Assembly: GCA_963706885.1 (NCBI GenBank)
Contig: CAVPNX010000004.1
Span: forward strand, 1-64,000
Direction: 5' to 3'
Source: Prado023 sp963706885
Lineage (GTDB): Bacteria; Actinomycetota; Actinomycetes; S36-B12; CAIYMF01
DNA: 64,000 nucleotides
The position numbers and the translations under genes are program-made. Below, piece by piece: positions 44,330 through 52,347 of this stretch (its first letter is position 1; the number at the start of each line of letters is the position of its first letter). The notes under the pieces were generated by a model. That model was given only the letters and a program-made list of their open reading frames with translations. It was not told the DNA's origin and did not search any database.

Positions 44330-45703
44330 ATGACCAGATCTCCCCGTTCCCGCTGGCTCATGGCGGCTGCTGGCGCGTCCAGCATCGCCCTGGCCCTGAC
44401 CGGGTGCTCCTCAAGCTCGGAAGAGGCTGCCACTGACGGCGGTTCCTCCCCCGCCGCAGACGGTGCGTGCGCCGCCTACGCCGAGTACGGCGACCTGACC
44501 GGCAAGGAGGTGACGATCTACACCTCGATCGTTGCCCCCGAGGACCAGCCGCACATCGACTCCTACAAGCCCTTCGAGGAGTGCACCGGCGCCAAGGTGA
44601 TCTACGAGGGCTCCAAGGAGTTCGAGGCACAGCTCAAGGTGCGCGCTGAGGCGGGCAACCCGCCCGACCTGGCCTACATCCCGCAGCCCGGCCTGCTGGC
44701 GACCCTCGTGGGCGACGGGTACGTGAAGCCGGCACCGGCGGCCGTCTCGGCGAACGCCGACGAGTTCTGGGGTGCCGACTGGAAGAACTACGGCACCGTG
44801 GACGGCACCTTCTACGCCGCCCCGCTGGGCGCGAACGTGAAGAGCTACGTGTGGTACTCGCCGTCGATGTTCGCCGACAACGGCTGGGAGATCCCCACGA
44901 CCTGGGCCGGGCTCAAGGAGCTGTCCGACAAGATCGCGGCCTCCGGTGTCGTGGACAAGCCGTGGTGTGCGGGGATCGGCTCCGGTGACGCCACCGGCTG
45001 GCCGGCGACCGACTGGATGGAGGACGTCATGCTCCGCGTGAACGGCCCCGAGGTCTACGACCAGTGGACCAACCACGACATCCCGTTCAACGACCCCAAG
45101 GTCGTCGCGGTCCTCGATGAGGTCGGCTCGTTCCTCAAGAACGACGCATGGGTCAACGGTGGCCTGGGCGACGTCAAGACCATCGCCTCGACGACCTTCC
45201 AGGAGGGTGGCATCCCGATCCTCGCCGGCGACTGCGCCATGCACCGCCAGGCGTCGTTCTACGGCAGCAACTTCGCCGAGGCCGGTGCGAACATCGCCCC
45301 GGACGGCGACGTGTGGGCGTTCTACCTTCCCAGCGTCGACGGCACGAGCAAGCCGACCCTCGGTGGTGGCGAGTTCGTGGGAGCGTTCGCGGATCGTCCC
45401 GAGGTCCAGGCCTTCCAGGCCTACCTCTCCTCGGCCGAGTGGGCCAACGCCAAGGCCGACGTCAGCCCCGCGGGCTGGGTGACCGCGAACAAGGGTGCCG
45501 ACCCCGCGAAGTTCGAGGGAATCGATCGCCTGTCGGTCGAGATCCTGCAGGATCCGTCCACCCAGTTCCGGTTCGACGCCTCGGACCTGATGCCGGCAGC
45601 CGTCGGTGCGGGCACCTTCTGGACGGGCATGACCGACTGGATCACCGGCAAGTCCACCCAGGACACCCTCGACTTCATCGAGGATTCGTGGCCGCAGGAG
45701 TGA
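44330..45703 (+). CDS. Alpha-glucoside ABC transporter substrate-binding lipoprotein
   Basis: 457-aa extracellular sugar-binding lipoprotein. The signal peptide has an n-region MTRSPRSRW and the lipobox LTGC with Cys26 as the lipidated residue, followed by a Ser/Glu-rich tether. The mature domain begins DLTGKEVTIYTSIVAPED, with PPDLAYIPQPGLL and later KPWCAGIGSGDATGWP, features I associate with AglE-like alpha-glucoside binders. First gene of the three-gene importer operon; a strong hairpin lies just after its stop. The ligand (maltose, trehalose, sucrose) is not determined. Confidence 0.85.
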   Translation: MTRSPRSRWLMAAAGASSIALALTGCSSSSEEAATDGGSSPAADGACAAYAEYGDLTGKEVTIYTSIVAPEDQPHIDSYKPFEECTGAKVIYEGSKEFEAQLKVRAEAGNPPDLAYIPQPGLLATLVGDGYVKPAPAAVSANADEFWGADWKNYGTVDGTFYAAPLGANVKSYVWYSPSMFADNGWEIPTTWAGLKELSDKIAASGVVDKPWCAGIGSGDATGWPATDWMEDVMLRVNGPEVYDQWTNHDIPFNDPKVVAVLDEVGSFLKNDAWVNGGLGDVKTIASTTFQEGGIPILAGDCAMHRQASFYGSNFAEAGANIAPDGDVWAFYLPSVDGTSKPTLGGGEFVGAFADRPEVQAFQAYLSSAEWANAKADVSPAGWVTANKGADPAKFEGIDRLSVEILQDPSTQFRFDASDLMPAAVGAGTFWTGMTDWITGKSTQDTLDFIEDSWPQE

Positions 45704-45726
45704 TCTGATAGCACCACCCGCACAAT

Positions 45727-45766
45727 GCGGGGGTCGGCGGCGACCCGCTCGCCGTCCGACCCCCGC
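45727..45766 (+). promoter_or_regulatory. Strong intercistronic hairpin between binding-protein and permease genes
   Basis: GCGGGGGTCGGCGGCGA pairs with TCGCCGTCCGACCCCCGC over 17 bp with one bulged base and a five-base loop. It lies 24 bases after the lipoprotein stop. Such hairpins protect upstream mRNA or partly terminate, giving more binding protein than permease, as known for malE-malF in E. coli. Confidence 0.6.
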
Positions 45767-45812
45767 AGCACGACCGCATTCCCACTGATCAGGCAGCAGG
45801 AGGCCCGAGGAC

Positions 45813-46772
45813 GTGTCACCCACCGAGAAGATCATCCAGATGTTCGGGGCCCTGGCCTTGTTCGCCGTCTTCATGGGGGTCCTGCTCTTCGCCGTGAGCA
45901 AGGTGCGTGGGCGCGCCAGCGAGCCGGCCTTCGCCGTCGGGTTCGTCGGTCCGACGGTGATCATGCTGTCGGTGGGCCTGATCTACCCGGCGGTCCTCAC
46001 CATCCTGGGGTCGTTCAAGAACGCCAAGGGCACCACCTGGGTGGGTCTGGACAACTATGCGACGCTGTTGTCCGAGCCCGAGTACCAGCGGGTGCTGGTG
46101 AACACCTTCATCTGGACCCTGCTCGTGCCCATCGCGGCCACCGGCATCGGGCTGCTCTACGCCATCCTCGTCGACCGCACACGCACCGAGGCGTTCTCCA
46201 AGGCGCTGGTGTTCCTGCCGATGGCGATCTCCATGGTCGGCGCGGGCATCATCTGGAAGTTCGTCTACGAGTACAAGCCCACCAAGCTCAACCAGATCGG
46301 CCTGGCCAACCAGATACTGAAGTGGATGGGCCTGGACACCTTCCAGTTCCTGATCACCGATCCGTGGAACACCTTCTTCCTGATCGTCGTCATGATCTGG
46401 ATCCAGGCCGGGTTCGCGATGACAGTGCTGTCGGCGTCGATCAAGGCCATCCCGGACGACATCATCGAGGCGGCCAAGCTCGACGGGGTGTCCGCGTCAC
46501 AGCAGTTCCGCTACATCACGGTCCCCAGCATCCGGCCCGGGATCATCGTGGTGGTCACGACGATTGCCATCGGGACGCTCAAGGTCTTCGACGTCGTGCG
46601 CACGATGACCGGTGGCCAGTTCAAGACCAGCGTGGTGGCCAACGAGTTCTACAACCAGAGCTTCCGCTACGACAACGATGGTCTCGGCGCTGCGCTGGCG
46701 GTGCTGCTCTTCGTCCTGGTCATCCCGATCGTCGCGTACAACATCACCCAGCTGCGAAAGGCGGCCAACTGA
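45813..46772 (+). CDS. Alpha-glucoside ABC transporter permease, MalF/AglF type
   Basis: 319-aa inner-membrane protein with an extra N-terminal helix (~10-30) and six core helices. The EAA loop is IIEAAKLDGVSASQQFRYI. VFDVVRTMTGGQF near the C-terminus is typical of AglF-like permeases. Its stop overlaps the next ATG. No ATPase gene is in the operon; a shared MsiK-type ATPase encoded elsewhere is expected, as in other actinomycetes. Confidence 0.86.
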   Translation: MSPTEKIIQMFGALALFAVFMGVLLFAVSKVRGRASEPAFAVGFVGPTVIMLSVGLIYPAVLTILGSFKNAKGTTWVGLDNYATLLSEPEYQRVLVNTFIWTLLVPIAATGIGLLYAILVDRTRTEAFSKALVFLPMAISMVGAGIIWKFVYEYKPTKLNQIGLANQILKWMGLDTFQFLITDPWNTFFLIVVMIWIQAGFAMTVLSASIKAIPDDIIEAAKLDGVSASQQFRYITVPSIRPGIIVVVTTIAIGTLKVFDVVRTMTGGQFKTSVVANEFYNQSFRYDNDGLGAALAVLLFVLVIPIVAYNITQLRKAAN

Positions 46773-47701
46773 TGACTGCCCTCAACCCCGCAGCCCACAC
46801 CATCCCGGAGGGTGAGGAGCTCGTCCCCAAGCCCAAGAAGCTCAAGGGCACGGAGGGCGGCATCGCCGTCCGCAAGAAGTCCGTCTGGGCCACGTTGATC
46901 GCGGCCATGATCGCCATCATCTGGACCATCCCGACCCTGGGCCTGTTCATCACGAGCTTCCGACCGCAGATCGACGTGATCCGGTCCGGATGGTGGACCG
47001 TCTGGCAGGACCCGGAGTTCACGCTGGAGAACTACCAGGAGGCGCTGACCGGGGGGACCACCAATCTCAGCTCATACTTCCTGAACTCGTTCATCATCAC
47101 GATCCCTGCGGTCCTCATCCCCATCTCGATCGCGTGCCTGGCCGCCTACGGCTTCGCGTGGGTGAACTTCAAGCTCGCCCCGATCCTGTTCATCGCGGTG
47201 TTCGCGCTGCAGATCGTGCCGATCCAGGTGACCCTGATCCCGCTGTTGACGCTCTTCGTCGACGCTGGACTGAGCGGCACGTTCTGGCCGATCTGGATCG
47301 CGCACAGCATCTTCGCCCTGCCGCTGGCCATCTACCTGCTGCACAACTTCATGAGCGAGCTGCCCAAGGAGCTCTTCGAGGCTGCACGGGTCGACGGGGC
47401 CGGGCACCTCACGATCTTCTTCAAGATCCTGCTGCCCCTGATGACCCCGGCCATCGCCGCATTCGCCATCTTCCAGTTCCTGTGGGTCTGGAACGACCTG
47501 CTCGTGGGCCTCACGTTCGGCGCCAGCCCCGAAGTCGCCCCGTTGACTGTGCGCATCGCCGAGCTCTCGGGCACACGTGGATCGGCCTGGCACCTGCTGT
47601 CCGCCGGGGCGTTCATCTCCATGGTCGTCCCGCTGATCGTGTTCATCTCCATGCAGCGCTACTTCGTGCGCGGCATGCTCGCCGGGTCGGTCAAGGGATA
47701 G
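46772..47701 (+). CDS. Alpha-glucoside ABC transporter permease, MalG/AglG type
   Basis: 309-aa partner permease with six helices. The EAA loop reads LFEAARVDGAGHLTIFFKI; YFVRGMLAGSVKG is the usual MalG-type ending. The start overlaps the MalF-type stop (TGATG arrangement). Forms the heterodimeric channel with the preceding gene product. Confidence 0.87.
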   Translation: MTALNPAAHTIPEGEELVPKPKKLKGTEGGIAVRKKSVWATLIAAMIAIIWTIPTLGLFITSFRPQIDVIRSGWWTVWQDPEFTLENYQEALTGGTTNLSSYFLNSFIITIPAVLIPISIACLAAYGFAWVNFKLAPILFIAVFALQIVPIQVTLIPLLTLFVDAGLSGTFWPIWIAHSIFALPLAIYLLHNFMSELPKELFEAARVDGAGHLTIFFKILLPLMTPAIAAFAIFQFLWVWNDLLVGLTFGASPEVAPLTVRIAELSGTRGSAWHLLSAGAFISMVVPLIVFISMQRYFVRGMLAGSVKG

Positions 47702-47708
47702 CGGGAGT

Positions 47709-47724
47709 GGTGGAACCCTCCACC
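47709..47724. terminator. Small hairpin between convergent transporter and glgX genes
   Basis: GGTGGA and TCCACC pair around a four-base loop eight bases after the permease stop, in a 147-base convergent gap. Short and without a T-run, so only a weak candidate. Confidence 0.3.
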
Positions 47725-47848
47725 CCTCCTGCTGCAGGACGTACGGTCGGGGTGGGTACCTCGCCCTGCTAGGTCGAGGACCATCGCGCCGGCCGACTCG
47801 GCACACGCCGACGGTGCGGTTGAGCGACCTCCGTCCGCCCCGGTCGCC

Positions 47849-50038
47849 TCAGCGGGTGGTGACCCGCAGGAGCTTCGCGCTGAACGGCGCCATCGGCAGT
47901 GCCGTGCCGTGCGTCCGGGTGTGGCCGAACTCCCCGGCGAAGCCGCCGACGGTGTCCACGACGACCTGGTACTCGGTGCCGAACGGCTCACCGGGGAGCA
48001 GGAACGTGCCTGCGTGACCGCTGCCGTTGAGGATCAGCAGGAACGGGTCATCGGACAGCTGCTCACCCCGGGGCCCACGCGACTGGAGCTCCCCTGACAG
48101 GTACATCCCGATCATCCGGTTGTCGCTGAAGTGCCAGTCGACCTCGGTGAACTCGTGCCCGTCACCGCGCAGCCAGGCGAGGTCCTTGGCCCGGCCGTCA
48201 CCGGGCGCCGTGCCCTCGAAGTAGTAGGGCCGGGCGAAGACCGGGTGGCTGCGGCGCAGGTGCACGACCCCGGCGGTGAACGCGAACAGGTCGCGCTGCC
48301 AGGCCTCGAGGTCCCAGTCGACCCAGGAGGTCTCGTTGTCCTGGCAGTAGGCGTTGTTGTTCCCCCCCTGCGTGCGCCCCATCTCGTCACCCGCGGTGAG
48401 CATGGGGACCCCGGTGCTCAGCAGGAGGGTGGTCAGCACGTTGCGCACCTGGCGCTGGCGCAGGGCGTTGATGTCCGGGTCCTCGGTCTCACCCTCCACC
48501 CCGTGGTTCCACGAGCGGTTGTTGTCGGTGCCGTCGCGGTTGTGCTCCTTGTTGGCCAGGTTGTGCTTGTGCGAGTAGCTCGTGAGGTCGCGCAGGGTGA
48601 AGCCGTCGTGCGCGGTCACGAAGTTGATCGAGGCGTAGGGCGCACGGCCCTCACTGGCGTAGAGGTCGGCCGAGCCGGTCAGCCGCCAGCCGAGCTCGGA
48701 CAGGGCACCGTAGCCGCGCCAGTAGTCGCGCGTGCAGTCGCGGAACTTGTCGTTCCACTCAGTCCACAGCGGCGGGAACTCGCCCACCTGGTACCCCCCG
48801 GCGCCGACGTCCCACGGCTCGGCGATGAGCTTCACCGTGCGCAGCACCGGGTCCTGCTGGATCGTCGACATGAACGAGCCGAGCATGTCGACGTCGTGGA
48901 AGGATCGGGCCAGCGCGCTGGCCAGGTCGAACCGGAAGCCGTCGACGTGCATCTCGGTGACCCAGTACCGCAGCGAGTCCATGATCAGCTGCAGCACGTG
49001 CGGCTGGGATGCGTCCGGGGTGTTGCCGCATCCCGTGTAGTCGGCGTAGTGCCGACCGTGGCTCAGCCGGTAGTAGCCGTTGTTGTCGATGCCGCGGAAG
49101 CTCAGGGTCGGGCCCTGCTCGTTGCCCTCGGCCGTGTGGTTGTAGACCACATCGAGGATGACCTCGAGCCCGGCGGCGTGCAGTGCGCGGACCATCTCCT
49201 TGAACTCGGTGACCTGCTGCCCGCGGCTGCCCGAGGCGCTGTACGCGGCATGCGGGGCGAAGAACCCGAGGGTGTTGTAGCCCCAGTAGTCGGTCAGCCC
49301 ATGGTGCAGGACGTGGTCCTCGCTGATGAAGTGGTGGATGGGCAGGAGCTCCACGGCCGTGACGCCGAGCTGGGTGAGGTGCTCGATCACCGCGGGGTGG
49401 GCCAGTCCCGCGTAGGTCCCGCGCAGCTCCGGCGGTACGCCGGGGTGGCGCATCGTCAGGCCCTTGAGGTGGGCCTCGTAGATCACGGTCTGGGTCCAGG
49501 GGGTGTGGGGCCGGACGTCGCCGCGCCAGTCGAAGGCGTCGTCGCCGACGACCACGCTGCGGGGCACGTAGGGCGCGGAGTCCTGGTCGTCACGCACCGT
49601 GTCGTCGTGGCCCACATGTCCGCGCGTCGCCGGATGCGGCGTGTACTGGCCCTCGATCGCCCGGGCGTAGGGGTCCATCAGGAGCTTCGCGCTGTTCCAG
49701 CGGTCACCTCGCCACGGGTCCCAGGGCCCGTGGACCCGGAATCCGTACCGGTCGCCGGCCTTCATCCCGGGCACGTAGCCGTGGAACGTGTGGAACGTCG
49801 TCTCGCTGAGTGCCACCCGGCGCTCGCGACCATCCTCGTCGAACAGGCACAGGTCGATCGCGTGCGCACCCTCGGACCACACCGCCACATTCGCGCCGTC
49901 GGCGTCGACCGTGACACCGAGCGGGTTCCAGGTCCCGGGCCAGGCGTCGGGCAGCCGCTCAGCGGCCAGCGGGACGGGTGCCAACGGGGAGACCCCATCG
50001 CCGATGGCTGCCCCGCGTCCCTCAACTGCTCCGTGCAC
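47849..50038 (-). CDS. glgX: Glycogen debranching enzyme / isoamylase-type GlgX
   Basis: GH13_11 enzyme hydrolysing alpha-1,6 branches of glycogen-like glucan. 729 aa with an N-terminal CBM48 (WNPLGVTVDADGANVAVWSE), nucleophile Asp in GFRFDLASALARSF, acid Glu in LIAEPWDVGAGGYQVG, and FVTAHDGFTLRDL with the third catalytic Asp. GTG 50038 has TACCCT six bases upstream (leaderless). Complements GlgB, which makes the branches it removes. Confidence 0.92.
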   Translation of the reverse strand: MHGAVEGRGAAIGDGVSPLAPVPLAAERLPDAWPGTWNPLGVTVDADGANVAVWSEGAHAIDLCLFDEDGRERRVALSETTFHTFHGYVPGMKAGDRYGFRVHGPWDPWRGDRWNSAKLLMDPYARAIEGQYTPHPATRGHVGHDDTVRDDQDSAPYVPRSVVVGDDAFDWRGDVRPHTPWTQTVIYEAHLKGLTMRHPGVPPELRGTYAGLAHPAVIEHLTQLGVTAVELLPIHHFISEDHVLHHGLTDYWGYNTLGFFAPHAAYSASGSRGQQVTEFKEMVRALHAAGLEVILDVVYNHTAEGNEQGPTLSFRGIDNNGYYRLSHGRHYADYTGCGNTPDASQPHVLQLIMDSLRYWVTEMHVDGFRFDLASALARSFHDVDMLGSFMSTIQQDPVLRTVKLIAEPWDVGAGGYQVGEFPPLWTEWNDKFRDCTRDYWRGYGALSELGWRLTGSADLYASEGRAPYASINFVTAHDGFTLRDLTSYSHKHNLANKEHNRDGTDNNRSWNHGVEGETEDPDINALRQRQVRNVLTTLLLSTGVPMLTAGDEMGRTQGGNNNAYCQDNETSWVDWDLEAWQRDLFAFTAGVVHLRRSHPVFARPYYFEGTAPGDGRAKDLAWLRGDGHEFTEVDWHFSDNRMIGMYLSGELQSRGPRGEQLSDDPFLLILNGSGHAGTFLLPGEPFGTEYQVVVDTVGGFAGEFGHTRTHGTALPMAPFSAKLLRVTTR

Positions 50039-50044
50039 GGGGCA

Positions 50045-50050
50045 AGGGTA
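50045..50050 (-). promoter_or_regulatory. -10 box of leaderless glgX promoter
   Basis: TACCCT, six bases (TGCCCC), GTG 50038. The opposite-strand -10 of the hydratase gene (TAGGCT, 50100-50105) lies 50 bases away. Confidence 0.45.
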
Positions 50051-50144
50051 CCCGCGCCGGGGGGGACGGGCCCGGTGCCGTGCCGGGTGGGGGCATGGCT
50101 AGGCTCGATCCTGCCCGAAGTGCGTTGCGACGAAGGAGTGCCCG

Positions 50145-50945
50145 ATGTCCGGTGACGTTGTCGTCCAGGGTGAGCTGACCCGCGTGGAGCTGACCGGCTC
50201 GGTCGCCACCCTCCGCCTGGATCGGCCCCCCGTGAATGCCCTGAACCTGGCGATGCAGGCCGAGATCCTGGCCGCGGCGCGCTGGCTCGCGGGCGCCACG
50301 CAGGTGCGCGCGGTCGTCATCTACGGCGGTCCCAAGATGTTCGCTGCCGGTGCGGACATCAAGGAGATGGCAGCCATGTCCTACCAGGACATGGCTGGTG
50401 CCTCGCACCTGCTCCAGGAGTCGTTCAACGCCGTGGCCACCCTGCCCATGCCGGTCGTGGCGGCCGTCACCGGGTTCGCCCTTGGGGGCGGTTGCGAGCT
50501 TGCCCTGTGCGCCGACCTGCGGGTCGTGGGGGAGCGGGCGAAGCTGGGCCAGCCCGAGGTGCTCCTCGGTGTGATCCCCGGGCTGGGCGGCTCCCAGCGG
50601 CTCCCGCGGTTGATCGGCCCCTCCCGGGCCAAGGACATGATCCTGACCGGCAGGTACGTGGCCGCTGACGAGGCCAGGTCCTTCGGGCTGGCTGACCGCG
50701 TGGTCGCCGATGACGCCGTCTACGACGAGGCGCTGGCACTCGCCGAGCAGTTCGCGGGCGGTGCGCCACTGGCCCTGGCTGCCGCCAAGCGGGCGGTCAA
50801 CCAGGGCCTCGAGGTGGACATCGCGACTGGGTGCCAGATCGAGCGCCTGGAGTTCGCGGGGCTCTTCGCCACTGACGACCGGCGGATCGGGATGGAGTCC
50901 TTCCTGGCCGAGGGCCCGGGCAAGGCGACGTTCACCGGTCGCTGA
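50145..50945 (+). CDS. Enoyl-CoA hydratase/isomerase family protein
   Basis: Crotonase-fold enzyme, 266 aa, able in principle to convert 3-hydroxybutyryl-CoA to crotonyl-CoA for Ccr. The oxyanion-hole segment is MFAAGADIKEMA (~65-76), the second FALGGGCELAL, and the glutamate region GQPEVLLGVIPGLGGSQRL. AAGGAG precedes ATG, and TAGGCT at 50100-50105 is a likely -10. Distant from the C4 genes at 15-34 kb, so the physiological substrate is uncertain. Confidence 0.85.
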   Translation: MSGDVVVQGELTRVELTGSVATLRLDRPPVNALNLAMQAEILAAARWLAGATQVRAVVIYGGPKMFAAGADIKEMAAMSYQDMAGASHLLQESFNAVATLPMPVVAAVTGFALGGGCELALCADLRVVGERAKLGQPEVLLGVIPGLGGSQRLPRLIGPSRAKDMILTGRYVAADEARSFGLADRVVADDAVYDEALALAEQFAGGAPLALAAAKRAVNQGLEVDIATGCQIERLEFAGLFATDDRRIGMESFLAEGPGKATFTGR

Positions 50946-51038
50946 GTCGCGGACCGGGTCACGGGCCAGCCGTGGGGCGTGTCGCGCGCAGGGCGGGGGC
51001 CGTGATGGGATGGGCGCCTACCCCGGGAGGAACACGCA

Positions 51039-51650
51039 ATGAGGCTGACGGTGTTCGGGGCGGCCGGCGGAACGGGCCGGCACGTCGTTGACGAGGCGCT
51101 GGCCGCCGGCCATGAGGTGACGGTCCTCGTCCGCGACCCGGTGAAGCTGGGTGCGGTCGATCCACGTGTCACTGTCGAGGTGGGCGATGCGCGCGACCCC
51201 GAGGTGGTCGCAAGGGCCGTCGCCGGTGCGCAGGGTGTCATCAGCGCGATCGGGGGCCACGGCATGGGTCGCTCGACGGCGATCACCGACGCGATGACCA
51301 CGATCGCCGCGGGGCTCCCGGCGGGCACCCGCCTGCTGGCCGTGAGCACGGTCGGGGCGGGCGACTCGGCCTCGCAGTTCCCGCGTGCGGTGCGGATGAC
51401 CGTCATGGTGCTGCTGCGCAACGCGATCGTCGACCACAACGGCCAGGAGCAGGTGATCATGTCCAGCGACCTCGACTGGACGATCGCCCGGTGTGTGGGG
51501 CTGACCGACGGGCCGGCAACGGGGGAGGTCCATGTCCTGACCGAGGGTCGGGTCGGTGGTTCCCGGATCTCCCGGGCCGATGTGGCGCGCTGGCTGGTCG
51601 GGCAGCTCGAGGACACCACCTACTCCCGGCAGGCGGTCTCGCTCTGGTAG
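51039..51650 (+). CDS. NAD(P)-binding atypical short-chain dehydrogenase-like protein
   Basis: 203-aa protein with an N-terminal GxxGxxG dinucleotide motif (FGAAGGTGRHVV, residues 5-16) and the NmrA/SDR-a5-like features VSTVGAGDS and DLDWTIARC. The catalytic YxxxK of classical SDRs is absent. Such proteins are putative redox sensors or flavin/biliverdin reductase-like enzymes; I cannot assign a substrate. GGGAGG upstream of ATG. Confidence 0.68.
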   Translation: MRLTVFGAAGGTGRHVVDEALAAGHEVTVLVRDPVKLGAVDPRVTVEVGDARDPEVVARAVAGAQGVISAIGGHGMGRSTAITDAMTTIAAGLPAGTRLLAVSTVGAGDSASQFPRAVRMTVMVLLRNAIVDHNGQEQVIMSSDLDWTIARCVGLTDGPATGEVHVLTEGRVGGSRISRADVARWLVGQLEDTTYSRQAVSLW

Positions 51651-51741
51651 TGGGCGGTCCGGTCGGTGGGTTCGGGGCGGGTCGTCGGCGAGCCCCTTCG
51701 GGGTAGGCTTCGGGCCAGCATCGAGGTGGATGGGACGAGCC

Positions 51742-52344
51742 ATGCGCGCGCAGGAGCCTGCAGTCCGGACTGACCTGGTCTGGACCGTGCCCAACCTGCT
51801 GAGCGTCGTGCGCCTGCTGTCGATCCCGCTGTTCGCGTGGCTCGCCCTGGTTCCGGAGCAGGACCAGGCAGCAGCGGTGGTCCTCGCCCTCGGCGGGATC
51901 ACGGACTTCTTCGACGGGATGCTGGCGCGCCGCTGGAACCAGGTGACCCGGGTCGGCCAGCTGCTGGACCCCATCGCGGATCGGCTGTCCACGATCACGG
52001 TCCTCTTGGTGTTCCTCGTGCGCGACATCGTCCCGCTGTGGTTCGTCCTCGTGCTGGTCCTGCGCGATGTCGTGCTCGCGGTGGAGATGGGGCGCTTGAA
52101 GAGCCGCGGCATCACCGGGCTGCCGGTCAACTTCATCGGCAAGGCCGCGACCTTCAACCTGATGATCGCCTTCCCCCTGCTGATCTGGGGGGTGGATGCG
52201 CAGTCCGCGTTCGACCAGCTGGTGCGCATCGCCGGATGGGCCTTCGCCCTGTGGGGGATGGGCCTGTACCTCTACAGCGCGCTGCTCTACGTCCGCCAGA
52301 CGCGTGAGGTGATGTCCCAGCTCCCCGTCGCTGCGGGGGCCTAG
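51742..52344 (+). CDS. CDP-alcohol phosphatidyltransferase family membrane enzyme
   Basis: About 200-aa polytopic enzyme transferring a phosphatidyl group from CDP-diacylglycerol to an alcohol such as glycerol-3-phosphate. The family signature D-G-x2-A-R-x8-G-x3-D-x3-D is complete in FFDGMLARRWNQVTRVGQ followed by LLDPIADR. Its place before the DUF881/gcvH block matches mycobacterial pgsA2. Start could also be ATG 51730; 51742 leaves better spacing to GGGA. The head group used cannot be told from sequence. Confidence 0.8.
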   Translation: MRAQEPAVRTDLVWTVPNLLSVVRLLSIPLFAWLALVPEQDQAAAVVLALGGITDFFDGMLARRWNQVTRVGQLLDPIADRLSTITVLLVFLVRDIVPLWFVLVLVLRDVVLAVEMGRLKSRGITGLPVNFIGKAATFNLMIAFPLLIWGVDAQSAFDQLVRIAGWAFALWGMGLYLYSALLYVRQTREVMSQLPVAAGA

Positions 52345-52347
52345 CCC

